Positions 32,997 through 44,773 of a stretch of 64,000 nucleotides of DNA are shown here, piece after piece. Where the stretch lies: positions 346,100 through 410,099 of the forward strand of contig CACVBU010001184.1 in assembly GCA_902728285.1 (NCBI GenBank), given 5' to 3'. The notes under the pieces are model-generated. The model searched no databases, was not told where the DNA came from, and saw only the letters and a program-made list of their open reading frames with translations. The position numbers were made by a program, and so were the translations under genes. Source of the stretch: Clytia hemisphaerica. Taxonomy: Eukaryota; Cnidaria; Hydrozoa; Leptothecata; Clytiidae. Position 1 is the first letter of the stretch. The number at the start of each line of letters is the position of its first letter.

Positions 32997-33637
32997 AAAA
33001 AAAATTTAATTATGTCATTTTAGAAACTATATTTTTCACTTTATATAATTTTTTTTCTACAGTTGGTATAAATTAGTGTTTCATTATTACTATGTAAGAC
33101 CAACATTAAATAAATCGGAAAATAAAAAATACTTATCGCAGTTGGATTAATGAGAAAGGTGCAATACCACTTAAAATCATGGGCCGAGCAATTGATCTCT
33201 ACTTCGATAACATTGGAAAATAATAAGTTTTCAAACGCAGGTAATTCTATGCACATTTTCGATGAGTTAGGCCATCTTTATTTTCAAAAGATGTCCTGAA
33301 AGCTCTCGAGCAATAGTCCAGCAGTCGAATTGCATTCACTTTTTTCAAAAAATTGAGATATAAATCAGTGAATTTGCTGACAGTCAAATTATACAATCTG
33401 TCTCCTTTCTTAGACATTCAGATTGATTCATTTTTCGTCCCAAACAGTAGAACAATGATTGAATATGGAAAAAAGTGATTATTGTTGGTGGTTGAATTGG
33501 CAACGAAATTCCACTGTAACTAAATTTATTCAACAATCGTCATTCAACATACTCTACTCCCAACAAGAATGCTTAAAGATCCTGTGTTATGGTACTTCGA
33601 CAGTAAGTACAAATACTTTTTTCTTTGTGTACTTTTA
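32997..33637. other. AT-rich interval after the CR1 LINE
   Basis: An A-run and AT-rich sequence that may include the LINE 3' untranslated region. No gene is recognised. Confidence 0.4.
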
Positions 33638-33993
33638 TACTCTTGTCTCCCGAATAGACATCCCCCCGCTAAATGTTAAATGAAAAAAGATCCACCCCCG
33701 CTCTTATTAAGACCCCCCGCTAATTAAATTTGAATAATTTGATATTTTATTACAGTGTAGATAGACCTTAAACTTGTTAAAATCTTCCTTTTTGTTAGTA
33801 TTGGTTCTTATTTTACGTGTTCAATTGTTAAAGTTTCTTTTTTTGTTGTTGAAATTGATATCAGTTTAAAAAAATTCTGCCTTCAAATTACCCCCCCTCT
33901 TATTCCATCCCCCCCGCTTATTAGAATTTAGAAAATTTTCCTACCCCCCTGCTTATTCGGACCCCCCCCCCGTCTATTCGGGAGACAAGAGTA
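33638..33993. mobile_element. 356-bp MITE with 22-bp terminal inverted repeats
   Basis: Ends TACTCTTGTCTCCCGAATAG (33638) and its complement ending at 33993 match over 22 bp. C-runs (CCCCCC) recur inside next to CGCTTATT-type words. TA at each end may be the duplication. It resembles the element at 55570-55835, whose ends read TACTCTCTGGTCTCTAATAG. Confidence 0.75.
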
Positions 33994-34504
33994 AGACTTG
34001 GTTTTATTAATCTTTTATGTTTAACCTGTGTTCTTGTTAATACTTCGGCGGTCATCGAAAAAATAATCTGTTCGCGTCGCAACTGGTGTTAAAATGCATG
34101 CGGGCGGACGGGCGGTCAAAAAAATTCCTGGGTTTTTTAAATCACGTCAGTAATTCAGGGGCGGGTGGTGACGCGAGCAAAACAATTTTTCGATGGCCGT
34201 CAGAGCAATTGAGAAAAAAGCTATACTTTGAAAGAACAAATTGGTTTTCCCGGATTTTTTTCCACATCTCCGCACCGGAAAATCAGCAGAAAATATGATG
34301 CGGGCGGGTGATGCGAATAGAACAATTTTTCGACGACCGCCTTACCAGGCACTATTTGGGAAATTATTATCAAAGATTGAAAGAAACTTTTGTGAACTAG
34401 TTTTGAGGAAATTTCAGTACACTCACCCTTTATCATCTAATTTCATGTTTCTTATTTTCCCTTTAAGCTTTTTATGAATGAGGATTCGTTTACCTTGACA
34501 ACGC

Positions 34505-34885
34505 AATATTACCTCGTTACTGCTACTATTACCACGTTACGTCATGATTTTCCATCCTTCTACACGATATTGCTGTTACAACTGCAAGATAACTGGCATA
34601 TCTTTTTAATGTAAACAATTTTGTCCATGAGATCCCTTATCATGCCGTTGGAAAAAGTCCTGAATGTACGCTATTTCCTGTTAATACCTGCTTCCTGCTC
34701 ATCAATATTGCCTCGTTACTGATACTATTACCATGGTACGTCCTATCATCTTCCATCCTTTACACGACGCTGTTACAGCTTCTAGATTAATGGTAAATCC
34801 ATTTAATGTAAACAATTTTGGATCACGATATCCTTTGTTAAACTATAAGTACGTTGTTACCTGTCAATTTTTGGTTCCTGCTCGT
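34505..34885. repeat. degenerate tandem duplication of about 190 bp
   Basis: Two adjacent units share ATTACCTCGTTACT/ATTGCCTCGTTACTG, CTATTACCA, TTTCCATCC/TTCCATCCT, and TTTAATGTAAACAATTTTG in the same order. Divergence is substantial, so the duplication is old. Confidence 0.6.
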
Positions 34886-35494
34886 TATGTTTCTGGCTCA
34901 TAGCATTTCTTATGCTGTTTGGTTCTACTATGTTTCATTTATATTTCAAATTGGTTGAAATAAATATAGTTGCATGTCTTTTGACTGGTTTAGTATCTAT
35001 GTACCTGTATGTAATTGATTCTACCTGGACACATTTCCTAATGAATGTTTTAAGATTCGTATTTTATTCTTTGTAAAAAGTAATTCACATTTTTAGAAAA
35101 AAAATATGGTTCATTTATGTTAGCTTATTCATTGATATCTCAAAGAAAATGCTGTTGAGAAGAATCATTCTAACTATTCCAAATCATTTCCAAACTTTTG
35201 CTATAATTATAAAGCAATAAAAAGCCTTAATTATCATTAATTAGTTTTTACAAGCATTTGTACACTGTAAAAACCCCAAATTAAATTAGGTAAATGATTA
35301 CTAGTAAAATTCTTAAAATAAGAAAATAACATTTTTTTTTGACGTCAATTGAGAGCAGTCACAATCTAACAGCGATAGTCAAATTCAACAAATTTGCACT
35401 TTTCTAAGAAAATCATGGAAAATCGCTACTAAAACCAACTTAAACCAGCCAACATCCAACCATCGAAAACTGCATTCTCATTAAAACATCTACA

Positions 35495-36547
35495 ATGACG
35501 TCCACAAGACAAAAGATAACTCCAAATCCTCTTTGCACCACCGCCTCATGTGTAGACGATCGTAATCAAGACAGTTTGGCATGTTCAAAGTGCAACAGAC
35601 TAGTACATTTTCTTTGTACTAGATTACCACCATATATGCTACAATGCTTTAAAGATGACAGAAGAACCAGCTGTAAATACGTCTGTCCAAACTGCGTTAC
35701 AGTTTCTAAAGACCTTTCGAATCTCGTTACCTCTGCTGCCACACAACCGTCACTAAAAACCGCCGCAGAATTAGCGAAACTCAAGGAAACTATCAAAGAA
35801 AACGAAAAAACGATCAAGAAACTGAAAACAACAGAACAACATCTTCTTGAAATTGTCGAATCCCAGAAACAAGAGCTTACAGAGTTAAAAACTAAACTCT
35901 CTAATGATCCAGCCTTGCACACCGTCGAATACGTCGAAAACAAACTAGAAAAGAAGCTAGAAGATTTCCGGACGGAAATCCTGTCAACTCTTAAAGAAGA
36001 GTGTAAAAGATCATACGCCGCTGCTGTTGTCTCTACCAATGAGACCACCACTCCGAACAACGATATCAAGACTGTTATCAAAGAAGTCCGTGATGAGGAG
36101 GCAGCGGAAGAAAGAGATCAAATCAGAAGGTCAAAAAACTTGATTATCCACGGCGTTGAAGAGACAACAACAAATGATGCTCCTAAGAAAGATGAGACAT
36201 GGGTAACATCACTCATTGAAAAGCTCCATGTCAAGGTAGACATAAAACGTATCTCAAGAATTGGCAAATCAACTGATGGGAAAAAGCGCCCACTCATTGT
36301 CAATCTAAATAGTGAGGAAGAAAAGGATAGTGTGTTTGGAAATCTTCCAGCATTGAAAGGGATAGAGATGTACAAGGGTGTGAGCGTTTGCGAGGATCTA
36401 ACTTTAGACCAAAGAAAGAAGTATAAAGAAAAGGCAACTGACGCAAAAACGAAGAACCAGACTGAAAAAGATGGAATTTGGAGAGTAATAGGTTCCGCAA
36501 AAAACGGGTTCCGCCTCAAGAAGATAATGGCCAATCGCCAAAATTAA
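35495..36547 (+). CDS. LINE ORF1 with PHD finger and RRM-like domain
   Basis: ATG 35495, 350 aa, intact. The N-terminal PHD-type zinc finger (C4HC3) has C14, C19, C30, C33, H38, C41, C64 and C67. It is followed by a Lys/Glu coiled coil (about 95-175), then a block with RSKNLIIHGVEE, IKRISRIG and RPLIVNL that looks like the RNA-binding domain of LINE ORF1 proteins, with a basic C-terminal part. It ends just upstream of ORF2 in another frame. It probably binds element RNA. Unlike the LINE at 29040, it has no esterase domain, so it is a different family. Confidence 0.8.
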   Translation: MTSTRQKITPNPLCTTASCVDDRNQDSLACSKCNRLVHFLCTRLPPYMLQCFKDDRRTSCKYVCPNCVTVSKDLSNLVTSAATQPSLKTAAELAKLKETIKENEKTIKKLKTTEQHLLEIVESQKQELTELKTKLSNDPALHTVEYVENKLEKKLEDFRTEILSTLKEECKRSYAAAVVSTNETTTPNNDIKTVIKEVRDEEAAEERDQIRRSKNLIIHGVEETTTNDAPKKDETWVTSLIEKLHVKVDIKRISRIGKSTDGKKRPLIVNLNSEEEKDSVFGNLPALKGIEMYKGVSVCEDLTLDQRKKYKEKATDAKTKNQTEKDGIWRVIGSAKNGFRLKKIMANRQN

Positions 36548-36549
36548 CT

Positions 36550-39500
36550 AAGAAACCATTGACAAATAAAGTAGAAAATAAGAAGCAAAAACAAAAACAA
36601 ACACGACAAAAATTAAACATTATGTATACAAACGCAGATCAGCTTACGAAAAAGAAGAAACGAGAACTAGACAAGCTAGTTTTAAATGAAAAGCCCCATA
36701 TCATAGCAATATGCGAAGTAAAACCAAAAAAATGGAAAAAGAGCGCTTGATTCAAGACTATGTCGTCAAAGATTACTCCGAGCCTTATGAAACGAATTCC
36801 TTGAATAAAATCGGTCGTGGAATTGTCATCCTTATACACAAGTCAATAAAAAACCTTGTTCTTGAAGTGAGACCTACCCATGATTTTCAAGAAGTATGCA
36901 TGCTAGAGATCAAGTTGGAAGGATCAAACTGTTTACTCTTTGCATGTATGTATAGGAGTCCTACTAATACGAACACATCAGCCAGGAATAACATTACATT
37001 GAACCTTCTCTTAAAGGAAATTGCGTTCAACAACAAATATACTCACAAATGTATCGTCGGTGATTTCAACTACAAAGACATCAACTGGAAAAACTGGTCC
37101 ACTCCTCACGACGAAACAAAGGAAGATGAACAATTCCTGGACGCTCTAAGAGACGCCTTTTTCTACCAACACGTTGATGAACCAACCCGAGCTAGAGGGA
37201 CGGACACACCTTCCCTTATCGATCTAATCCTGACAAACGAAGAACACCAAGTCAATAATCTAACCTATCTAGCCCCCCTTGACAAAAGCGATCACATTGT
37301 TCTCTCATTCACATTTGAATGTTATTTTGAAACCGAGCCTGTAGGTGCGAAATACAATTACAATAAAGCAGACTACGAAGCGATGAAAGGAGATCTTGAA
37401 AATTCTGAATGGGTTACTGGTTTCATTAGCAGGGCAGACGTCACACATGTTAATGAGTGCTGGAATATGTTACGAGATAAACTTCTTGAGCTTAGGAACC
37501 AATACGTACCATGCACAAAAGAAGAAAACTCTTATAAAAGAAAGAGGAAATTTGCGATTTCTACAGAACTTCGAAAAACCTACCGTGAAAAGCACAGCTC
37601 AAAATCATATATTTACGCTGTGCCGACGAATCGAGATTCTATTCATCGCGCAATCAGCGAAGACAAAAGTAACCATGACGACCATCCAAGATCTTGGGTG
37701 AGCGTCATAGTCGATATTTTTATTCCCGTCGTTGAAAACACAACTTACAAAAAGTCATCAATGCTTTGTAAAAAGAGTCAGTGATAGAGAATCATAACAT
37801 AAAGTCTGTCTATTATTTCGATTCAATTAAAGTGACATTTCCATGATTAAAAGTTTAGTAATTACTGTTATACATTTGGGGATCATGTAAAAGATTTCTT
37901 TCGAAATAAACTCATTTCAACTACACTTGGAGGTTTCTGGGGAATTCGTAAATAGTAAACTGCATACTGATACAGTCTGCTAGACATTAATATGGTAATC
38001 TTTGCTCTTCATCTTTGATTTTTTCTACAGTTATTAGATTGACACATGCGCGATAAAATTTATATTATTTGTCTTCAGAGGTTAATACATTCTTTGAAAA
38101 CTTAACCTCTGATACTCAGGGTACGAAAAACCATCAAAGAAAAGCGTCGTCTCCACCGCAAATGGATAAGGTCGATTGACACATCAACAGAACAGAGAAG
38201 TAGAGCTGAATACGTGATAACAAGAAACCTTGTAAGTAGAAAAATAGCACAGACAAGAAGGAGGCTAGAAGAACAAATCTGTGATCAAGCGAAGAAAAGT
38301 CCAAAGAAATTCTGGAAACATATTCGCAGCTCCATGAAAACAAAACCGGGAATTTCTCCTCTCCTTCTTGACCCGAAGGATAACTCATCACTCTGTTATA
38401 GGGATGAAGATAAAGCAGACGTACTACAGGATCAATTTTGTAGTGTTTTTACACAAGAGCCTGCTGGACCACTACCAGAGTTTGCATCACGTACAGACTC
38501 ATGTGTAACTTTCGATCTCACCATTGAAATGGTCCGAAAAGAACTGAAAGGCTTGAACCCTAACAAGTCACTGGGACCAGATGAGATACATCCTGCTATG
38601 TTGAGGGCGTTAGCTTTCTACATTGCTGTCCCCCTATACATTGTTATGTCCAAATCCTTCGCAGAAAGTACACTACCGGATGATTGAAAAATTGCGCACG
38701 TATCCCCGATCTATAAGAAAGGAAAAAAGAACTTGGCAGAAAATTACAGCCCAGTTAGCTTGACTTCTATTGCTTGTAGATTGATGGAAAGAATTGTTAA
38801 AGATCAAATAATGAAGTTCCTAGTAGACAAAAAGTTACTTTCTGACAAGCAACACGGATTCTTGGGGAAAAGATCAACAGTCACACAATTATTGAGTTAT
38901 CTTGATAAATGTTCAGACTCAATATCAGAAAGTAAAGTGGTAGATGTTATCTATTTTAACTTTGCCAAGGCCTTCGATACAGTTCCACACCGCAGATTAC
39001 TCAAGAAACTCGACGCATACGGTATCAAAGGATTCACGTTAGACTGGATCAAATCCTTTCTGTCGGATCGATATCAGTATGTCAAGGTAAATGGTAAACT
39101 ATCCAAGGAAGGTAAAGTACTCAGCGGTGTCCCACAGGGAAGTGTTCTTGGTCCATTACTTTTTGTGTTATATATCAACGATCTACCTGAGGTTACAAGC
39201 TCTGATATGTACCTCTTTGCAGACGACACTAAGCTTGTTGAAGAGATAAATAGTGCTGAAGATGCCATTCGCTTGCAACATGATATCGATGCAATGGAAA
39301 GATGGTCAAAGGACTGGCTACTCAGATTCCACCCAGATAAATGCCACGTGCTAACACTGGGAAAATTTTGGAACATCAAACATGCCCATCCATACAACAT
39401 AGACGGGTTAATCCTGGAGCACGTGGATCAAGAAAAAGATCTCGGAGTGATTATCGACGGGGAACTGAATTTTGAAGAACATATCTTTGGTAAAATCAAG

Positions 39501-40033
39501 AAAGCTAACTCAATCGTTGGTCTGATCAGCAGAAGTTTTGACTTTCTTTCACCAGAAATGCTCCGCACTCTTTTTATAGCGTTCGTCCGACCTCATCTTG
39601 AGTACGCTCAAGCCGTTTGGTCTCCACGACTCATCAAACACATCGATGCCATCGAGAGTGTTCAGCGAAGAGCCACGAGACTGGTCAGCGGGTACAAGAA
39701 CAAATCTTACGAATACCGTCTCCGTAAGATTAACCTTCCTTCAGACGTAAAATTGGCGATATGGTTGAAGTATATAAACATTTTCACGTTTATGATAAAT
39801 CATCGGCCTGTCAAAAGTTTGTCCTTCGCGAACGCCCGAAGCGTCAGCACGATTACGAACTACAAAGAAACTTTGCAAATGATGGTGTCAGAGGGTATCA
39901 AACAAATTCGTTGTTCTACAGAAGTATTGACATATGGAATGGTCTTGAAGTTGATGTTGTAGCTGCAACATCTGTCGCCAACTTCAAAGAAAAATTGCTC
40001 ACAGAATGGGAAAAAGATCTCCATAAATTGTAA
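36550..40033 (+). pseudogene. LINE ORF2: endonuclease and RT, multiply broken
   Basis: The endonuclease starts around KLNIMYTNADQL (36600s). At an A-run (about 36725-36740) the frame shifts to one with RGIVILIHKS, MYRSPTN, IVGDFNYKDINW and LDKSDHIVLSF (SDH catalytic His). At 37580 the 543-bp element enters; coding resumes at 38124 (RKTIKEKRRLHRKW). TGA at 38685 replaces an expected Trp codon before KIAHVSPIYKKG. RT blocks are YSPVSLTSIACRLMERIV, VIYFNFAKAFDTVPH (Asn where the motif A Asp is expected), GVPQGSVLGPLLFVLYINDL and FADDTKL. Near 39747 a deletion shifts the frame again; the copy at 59757 preserves the longer version. Inactive. Confidence 0.85.
37581..38123 (+). mobile_element. 543-bp element with 9-bp TSD, copy C
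   Basis: Starts TACCGTGAAAAGC and ends ACTCAGGGTA, flanked by the perfect 9-bp duplication cgaaaaacc at 37572-37580 and 38124-38132. It splits LINE ORF2, and removing it with one duplication restores STELRKTIKEK in frame. The internal palindrome of copy B has a one-base change here (TTGGGT). The insertion is younger than the LINE copy. Confidence 0.95.
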
Positions 40034-40099
40034 AATGTTAAGCATGATTATTTCATAGAGGTCGATAGACCTGGGAAATATATTACTGTAAATAAATAA

Positions 40100-40990
40100 G
40101 AAATAAATTACTTATTTTAGGATTTGAACAAAATCGTCAGAAATATTCAAAATGATTTTCTTAAATTTAGAAAACTTGAAGTAATCATGAGACAGTGATT
40201 TTTTTCTTAAAATAAGAATCAAGCAATTTTTAAAAGGCTTTGCAAATTTTTCATAAAAAATAGGAAACTTTGTTATCATCAATGGTGCAGTTGGTGGAAG
40301 AAATGGTCAGATGATGGATAATATTTGTACGGTTATTTGAATCGTGAATAATGTCTTTCCAATAGGAACGTTAAATTAGAATAATACAGAACAAATTAGA
40401 GTAAAGAATATCATAGAATAATGAATGAGAATAAATAAAAATGAGTTGATAAAATATTTGAGTGCAGACAAATTCCATGAAAATGTCCAAAATGAGTGCA
40501 AAATGAGTAAAAACGACAACGTCGAGAAACATAGGCTTCAGGTTAAGTAGTTTGTATAAGTACTTATGAGGCTACTTGCGTCGAGACTTTAAAACTTTTT
40601 GGAAATCATGTTCTAGGGGTTTTATACTGTAAAAACGTCATAGGAAATTGGCCCAAAAGGGTCCAAAACTTGTCCATTTGATGGGGCTTTTTCTGGTTAC
40701 ACATGATACATCGAGAGACTTCTCTACCAAATTTCAGCCACATTATATTTTTTTTTCCTTTACCTTTTATTTCCCTTACCTTTTTTGAGCTAGTTTCCAT
40801 ACTAAAGATGTCAAGGAAACGAGTATTTTGCATTTTTTCAAATTGTTAAACCCCTAAAATCATTTTATAATGACCCCCCCATTTTATGAATTTTCTCCTG
40901 GAGTAGCCACCCCCTGCTTATTCGACCCCTCCCCCTACAATTACGCACAACTTCTTACTTTCTCTGCTGATAAAAAAATAACATTGTTAA
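40100..40990. other. AT-rich interval with a C-rich repeat fragment
   Basis: No gene. At 40855-40950 is a fragment of the repeat also found at 51507-52085 and 53570-53900 (AAAATCATTTTATAATGACC, a C-run, ATTTTATGAATTTT), ending CCCCTACAATTACGCAC. Confidence 0.45.
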
Positions 40991-41001
40991 GAAAAAAAAT
41001 G

Positions 41002-43510
41002 TTAATTTCGTAAAGGATATCTTCTTTCTAGGTTACAATTAATTATATCACCTAAAAAATATTTAGTTTGAATGAAATTACGATCAAAACCACTTTTTAA
41101 ATAAAAAACGTTGTAGTCCAGTAAAGATTCATACGGTACTATTGATGTTTCATCCCTCTGTTCAACTTCATATGCTTGAAAATCCTGGTCGAAGCTAACG
41201 GTACGAAAATTTTGAATTTCAAAATAAAGATAGCTATGGACAATGTTAATTTGACTGATCTTTCCAAATAAAGGTAACTTCTCTTGATTAATACCTACTG
41301 CCAAGACGGCTTCTCGAGAGTACTTTGTTCCAAACCGTACAACCCAGCTGGCCTTGAAGGCCTTATTATCAAACTCAATACCCGGTAAAAAGTTTTTTTC
41401 GTTGAATCTGTTTCTCAAAATAACTTTTTCATCTTGAGAAAGGGGCTTGACTACACCATTCTGCTGTTCCTTATTAAACAAGGGGTGCGTCGAGCTTCCT
41501 TCAGAGTTATCTCCGTAATTTGCAGTGTCAAGATATTGGTGACGGTTGGCCAAGGACAAGGGGAGATTTTTGAAATTCTGGGATTTCGCCAACGATTTAA
41601 AATATTTATGAGCTGCCTCAAAGCTGTAACATGAGTACCTAATGGGAGGACCTAATTCCTCTATCGAGTTCATGAAGTGCAGCATATAATTATGTTTTGG
41701 TAGGATGTTTCCATCTGGAAACAATTGCTTAAATTGTTTCAAATGGTTTGGAAGTCTGATTTTTAGCAATGCAATAGTGTCCTTTCCAATGACTGGAGAA
41801 ATCAAAACTTGACAAATTTCGTTTAAATCTAATATGAGCTTGACAAATTCACTTTCAAACCCTACCAAAGAGCCCACCAAAAATGGAAAAAGTCTTAAAA
41901 AGAGTCGTGCTTGATCAGCTTCAAACTTCAACTTGTATCCACTGGTCTCGAAAACACTATCTCTTATTGGAGGAGGCTTTGAAGACATCTCAGAGTAACC
42001 ATAAGAATGATTAGAAATAGAGCCATTGACAGTAGCTAAAGTTGTCATTTTTTGATTGTATATGAGGGGGGGGGGGGGTTTCAGGGGGTACCCGATTCCG
42101 CAATTCCGCCAATTTTTTCTCCAATTTCCGTCAAACCGTCTTAAATTGAACAAAAACTCCGTCACCGAAAATTCTTTTGAAATTCAATATTTTTGTCGAA
42201 AATTCCGCAAATTTTGAATATTTTTTACCAATTCCGAAATTTCGCAAATTTTTTTGCTAAATTCCGTTTTTCCGCACTAAAATTGTCTAATTTTCCGTCT
42301 CCGTCAGAGAACCCAATTTCCGTAATTCCGTCTAAATTTTCGCCAAATTCCGCCACTCCGTCCGAAAAAAGGGCCGATTCCGCTCCTCCGCTAACCATGA
42401 AACCCCCCTAGGAGTTCCTTTAAAACAAGTCGCATCTTCCCTCAGAATTCCCACAGGTTCCCTCAAATAAAATGTGCATTATATCCTGTGGGAGCTGGAT
42501 AACTACATCAAAATTTGGTAGCCTACACAAAGGACTTCTTTGATTAATACCATATGCAATTTTTAAATTATTTTGAAGTTCACCGGTTGCATTCTCAATC
42601 TCATCACAATGTTTATTATAAAGTTCTTGTGTTCTTTGTTTTACTTTAGATAAGTCAAAAACTGTTTGTAATGTTTGAAAATCGCATAAGCAATGCCGAC
42701 ACTTTTGAAAGGCACCACCAACTCCTTCTTTAAATCCACCCCACAAATGCTGACCTAAAGTGTCCCCTAGGCAAATTACGACTTTTCCAAAAACAGTTAG
42801 ATCGTTATTATTTAAGTTCATTACATGCCCATTGTACAGTAAAATCAAGTCGTCAATTATAGGTGATAAAATTTTTCCGATTCCGTACTTTTTGACATGT
42901 GCTGCTGGAGCAATAGCCAATAATTGGACAGCACAGACTCTCGAACGATATTTGGGTGAGATATTTGCAACACAATAATAATACATGTCAATTTTGTATT
43001 TTGTAGCAGATTTCAAGTTCATCATGAAACAACATTAAAGCAAGCGCATCAGGGTGTTCTTTAAAGAATTCATCACTTGTGTACGTAGATCCATCAAAAA
43101 TGTCATAATAATACCCATTTCCAGTTAAGTGGGGGTTTCCTTATGATGAGAGATGCTATTCTAGCATTATTAAGCATTTGCTAAAGTGTTTCTAAAATTG
43201 GTACATACATAAATGTTTCCTGTTTTTCTGTCAAGAAAAATTCATTCTTCTTACGCTTTCTTTTTAAAATGTTTCCAAGAGCTACCTCAACAGGTTTAAC
43301 ATGAGAGAAATTAGACTTGATGAATGATTTATGTTGAGCTTCGGTTGATAATCCATCAAAAATATCTGTCTCTTCTTGAAATATTTCATTCAGTTGTGCA
43401 ACATTTTCATGTTCAGTTATATCAAGTTCTTGCATAACTTTAGTTTTCAAAATTTCACAATGCTGAGCAACAAGACATGCAACATTATCCTTGATGGTTT
43501 CCATTGTAGC
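41002..43510 (-). pseudogene. exon C, main domain of the C2H2/GGFKEG gene
   Basis: It starts after TTTTTTCAG with ATMETIKDNVACLVAQHC. TAG interrupts at ILETL(*)QMLNN, then a frameshift leads to NGYYYDIFDGS and LMLFHDELEI, then another to KIDMYYYCVANISPKYRS. The core is GDTLGQHLWGGFKEG...CRHC, with PQDIMHILFEG. After a frame change (RLVLKEL) a MITE (42066-42418) interrupts. The rest, 42165-41002, is open: HNYMLHFMNSIEELGPP, FEAAHKYFK, ANRHQYL, ending in TAA. Confidence 0.65.
42066..42418. mobile_element. 353-bp MITE rich in ATTCCG words
   Basis: Inverted ends GGGGGGTTTCA / TGAAACCCCCC with a second inverted pair CGATTCCG/CGGAATCG. AATTCCG-like words are iterated on the plus strand. Flanks TATGAG and TAGGAG may be a 6-bp duplication with one mismatch. 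It interrupts exon C between MRLVLKEL and IYNQKM. Confidence 0.7.
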
Positions 43511-43639
43511 CTGAAAAAATAAAAATAAGTACCTTATTAATATATGTTTGCAGGAGTAATTTTCGAGTAATATTCAATTTCATGTTGAAAGGAAGAGACA
43601 ACTCCCACCCACTTTTAGGTAAATTTTAGTTTACACCCT

Positions 43640-44288
43640 AGGGGAAGCAAAACTCGTGTTGGATGAAGCGAAATTTCAGGTTTGTGGGACTTCTTTGCAA
43701 AACCATTCTAACGATAATTAGTTCATTCATTCTTTCAAAACAAAATGGCGGCCGAGAAAAGAAATGCAGTAATGGTGGTGTTGCTCAACGAGCTCGTCGA
43801 TTCAGACGAAGATGAATTCAGATGAAAAACCAACTAGAGGAAAAACTAGAGAGTGGATTAGGAGAAGGGAGCAAAAGGGATATTTCCACAATATTGTCCT
43901 TGAGCTAAAAATCGAGGACAGACTTGGCTTCAGGAAAATGTTTCGAATGGACAACATTTTTAAAACATTCCATTATCAAATTCGAACGTTTCATTGTTCG
44001 AAATTCGCAGCACTTTGACATGTTGGAAGAAAAGTACCACCAAACCAATCCAACACGAAAAATTACACAATTCAACGAGAGAGCTTCTTTGATCTTGCCG
44101 CAAATGTTGGATGAAATGTTTGATGGCGATCAAACTTCATCCAACACCGTCCAACACGATTTTTTTCTTCTTTTTTTGAATTTTCATTTTTTTCCAAAAA
44201 TTTGAATTGACGCAAACCGGTCCAACATTTCATCCAACATCAGAAAAAAGGCATGTTGGATAAAATGTTGGATCGGTTTGCTCTGGCC
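43640..44288 (+). pseudogene. Harbinger-like element with N-terminal transposase fragment
   Basis: It lies in the intron of the minus gene. ATG 43745 opens MAAEKRNAVMVVLLNELV with an acidic stretch and a TGA. A shifted frame gives KTREWIRRREQKGYFHNIV and FRKMFRMD, which I recognise as the N-terminal region of PIF/Harbinger transposases. The DDE domain is absent. TGTTGGATGAA-type words repeat downstream. The right end GGCC|TTA (44288) fits a 3-bp duplication; the left end is uncertain. Confidence 0.55.
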
Positions 44289-44364
44289 TTAATTTTTGTA
44301 ATAGAATTTAATAAAATTAATTGAAAAAATCAAGTCTCATGCAAACTATTATTTTCACACTTAC

Positions 44365-44440
44365 CTGAGACAATTTGTTTCGTTCTTTGGATTTCAGCAA
44401 AAACATTGCAGCACATTTTTTGAGATGCAGTTGAGAGTTC
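44365..44440 (-). CDS. exon B of the C2H2/GGFKEG gene
   Basis: A 76-bp candidate exon between the acceptor TTTTACAG and the donor GTAAGT. In phase 0 it encodes HLKKCAAMFLLKSKERNKL and similar residues without a stop, joining phase 0 ends on both sides. Confidence 0.6.
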
Positions 44441-44773
44441 TGTAAAATAAAATGTACTCTCATTTAAATTGTGCTCTTCTACCCGCTACCCCCAACACCT
44501 TTTTTAAGACAACTAATTTTGACGAATTTTATTTTGGCATTTTCGCTGCTTACCAAAATTAGTTCTTGCCAAAAGAAAATTGAAAACATAATGCCAATGG
44601 CTGAAATTGAGGTTTGTTTGTTTTTATCACCTCTCTGTCTGTTTTCATGTAGCTAAACAGTTTAAAATTGTGGTTCAACCTTTGTTGTATTAAGATTCAA
44701 AATATAACAAAACATTCTGCATGTACAATGAAAGAAAGATGTGGATCAATTTGGTAAACAAGTTAGAACTCAC

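Larger units (their letters stand above)
35495..40100 (+). mobile_element. dead PHD-type LINE (CR1-like)
   Basis: ORF1 is intact. ORF2 is broken by a frameshift near 36735, the 543-bp element at 37581-38123, a TGA at 38685-38687, an Asp-to-Asn change in RT motif A, and a deletion of about 10 bp near 39747. The 3' end is GTAAATAAATAA just before 40100. The same 3' end recurs at 59757-60580. Confidence 0.85.

Noticed and set aside
35566-36534. Antisense ORFs of 171 and 138 codons opposite LINE ORF1
   Set aside because: They mirror the Lys/Glu-rich ORF1 (giving Ser/Phe/Leu-rich products) and have no independent support.
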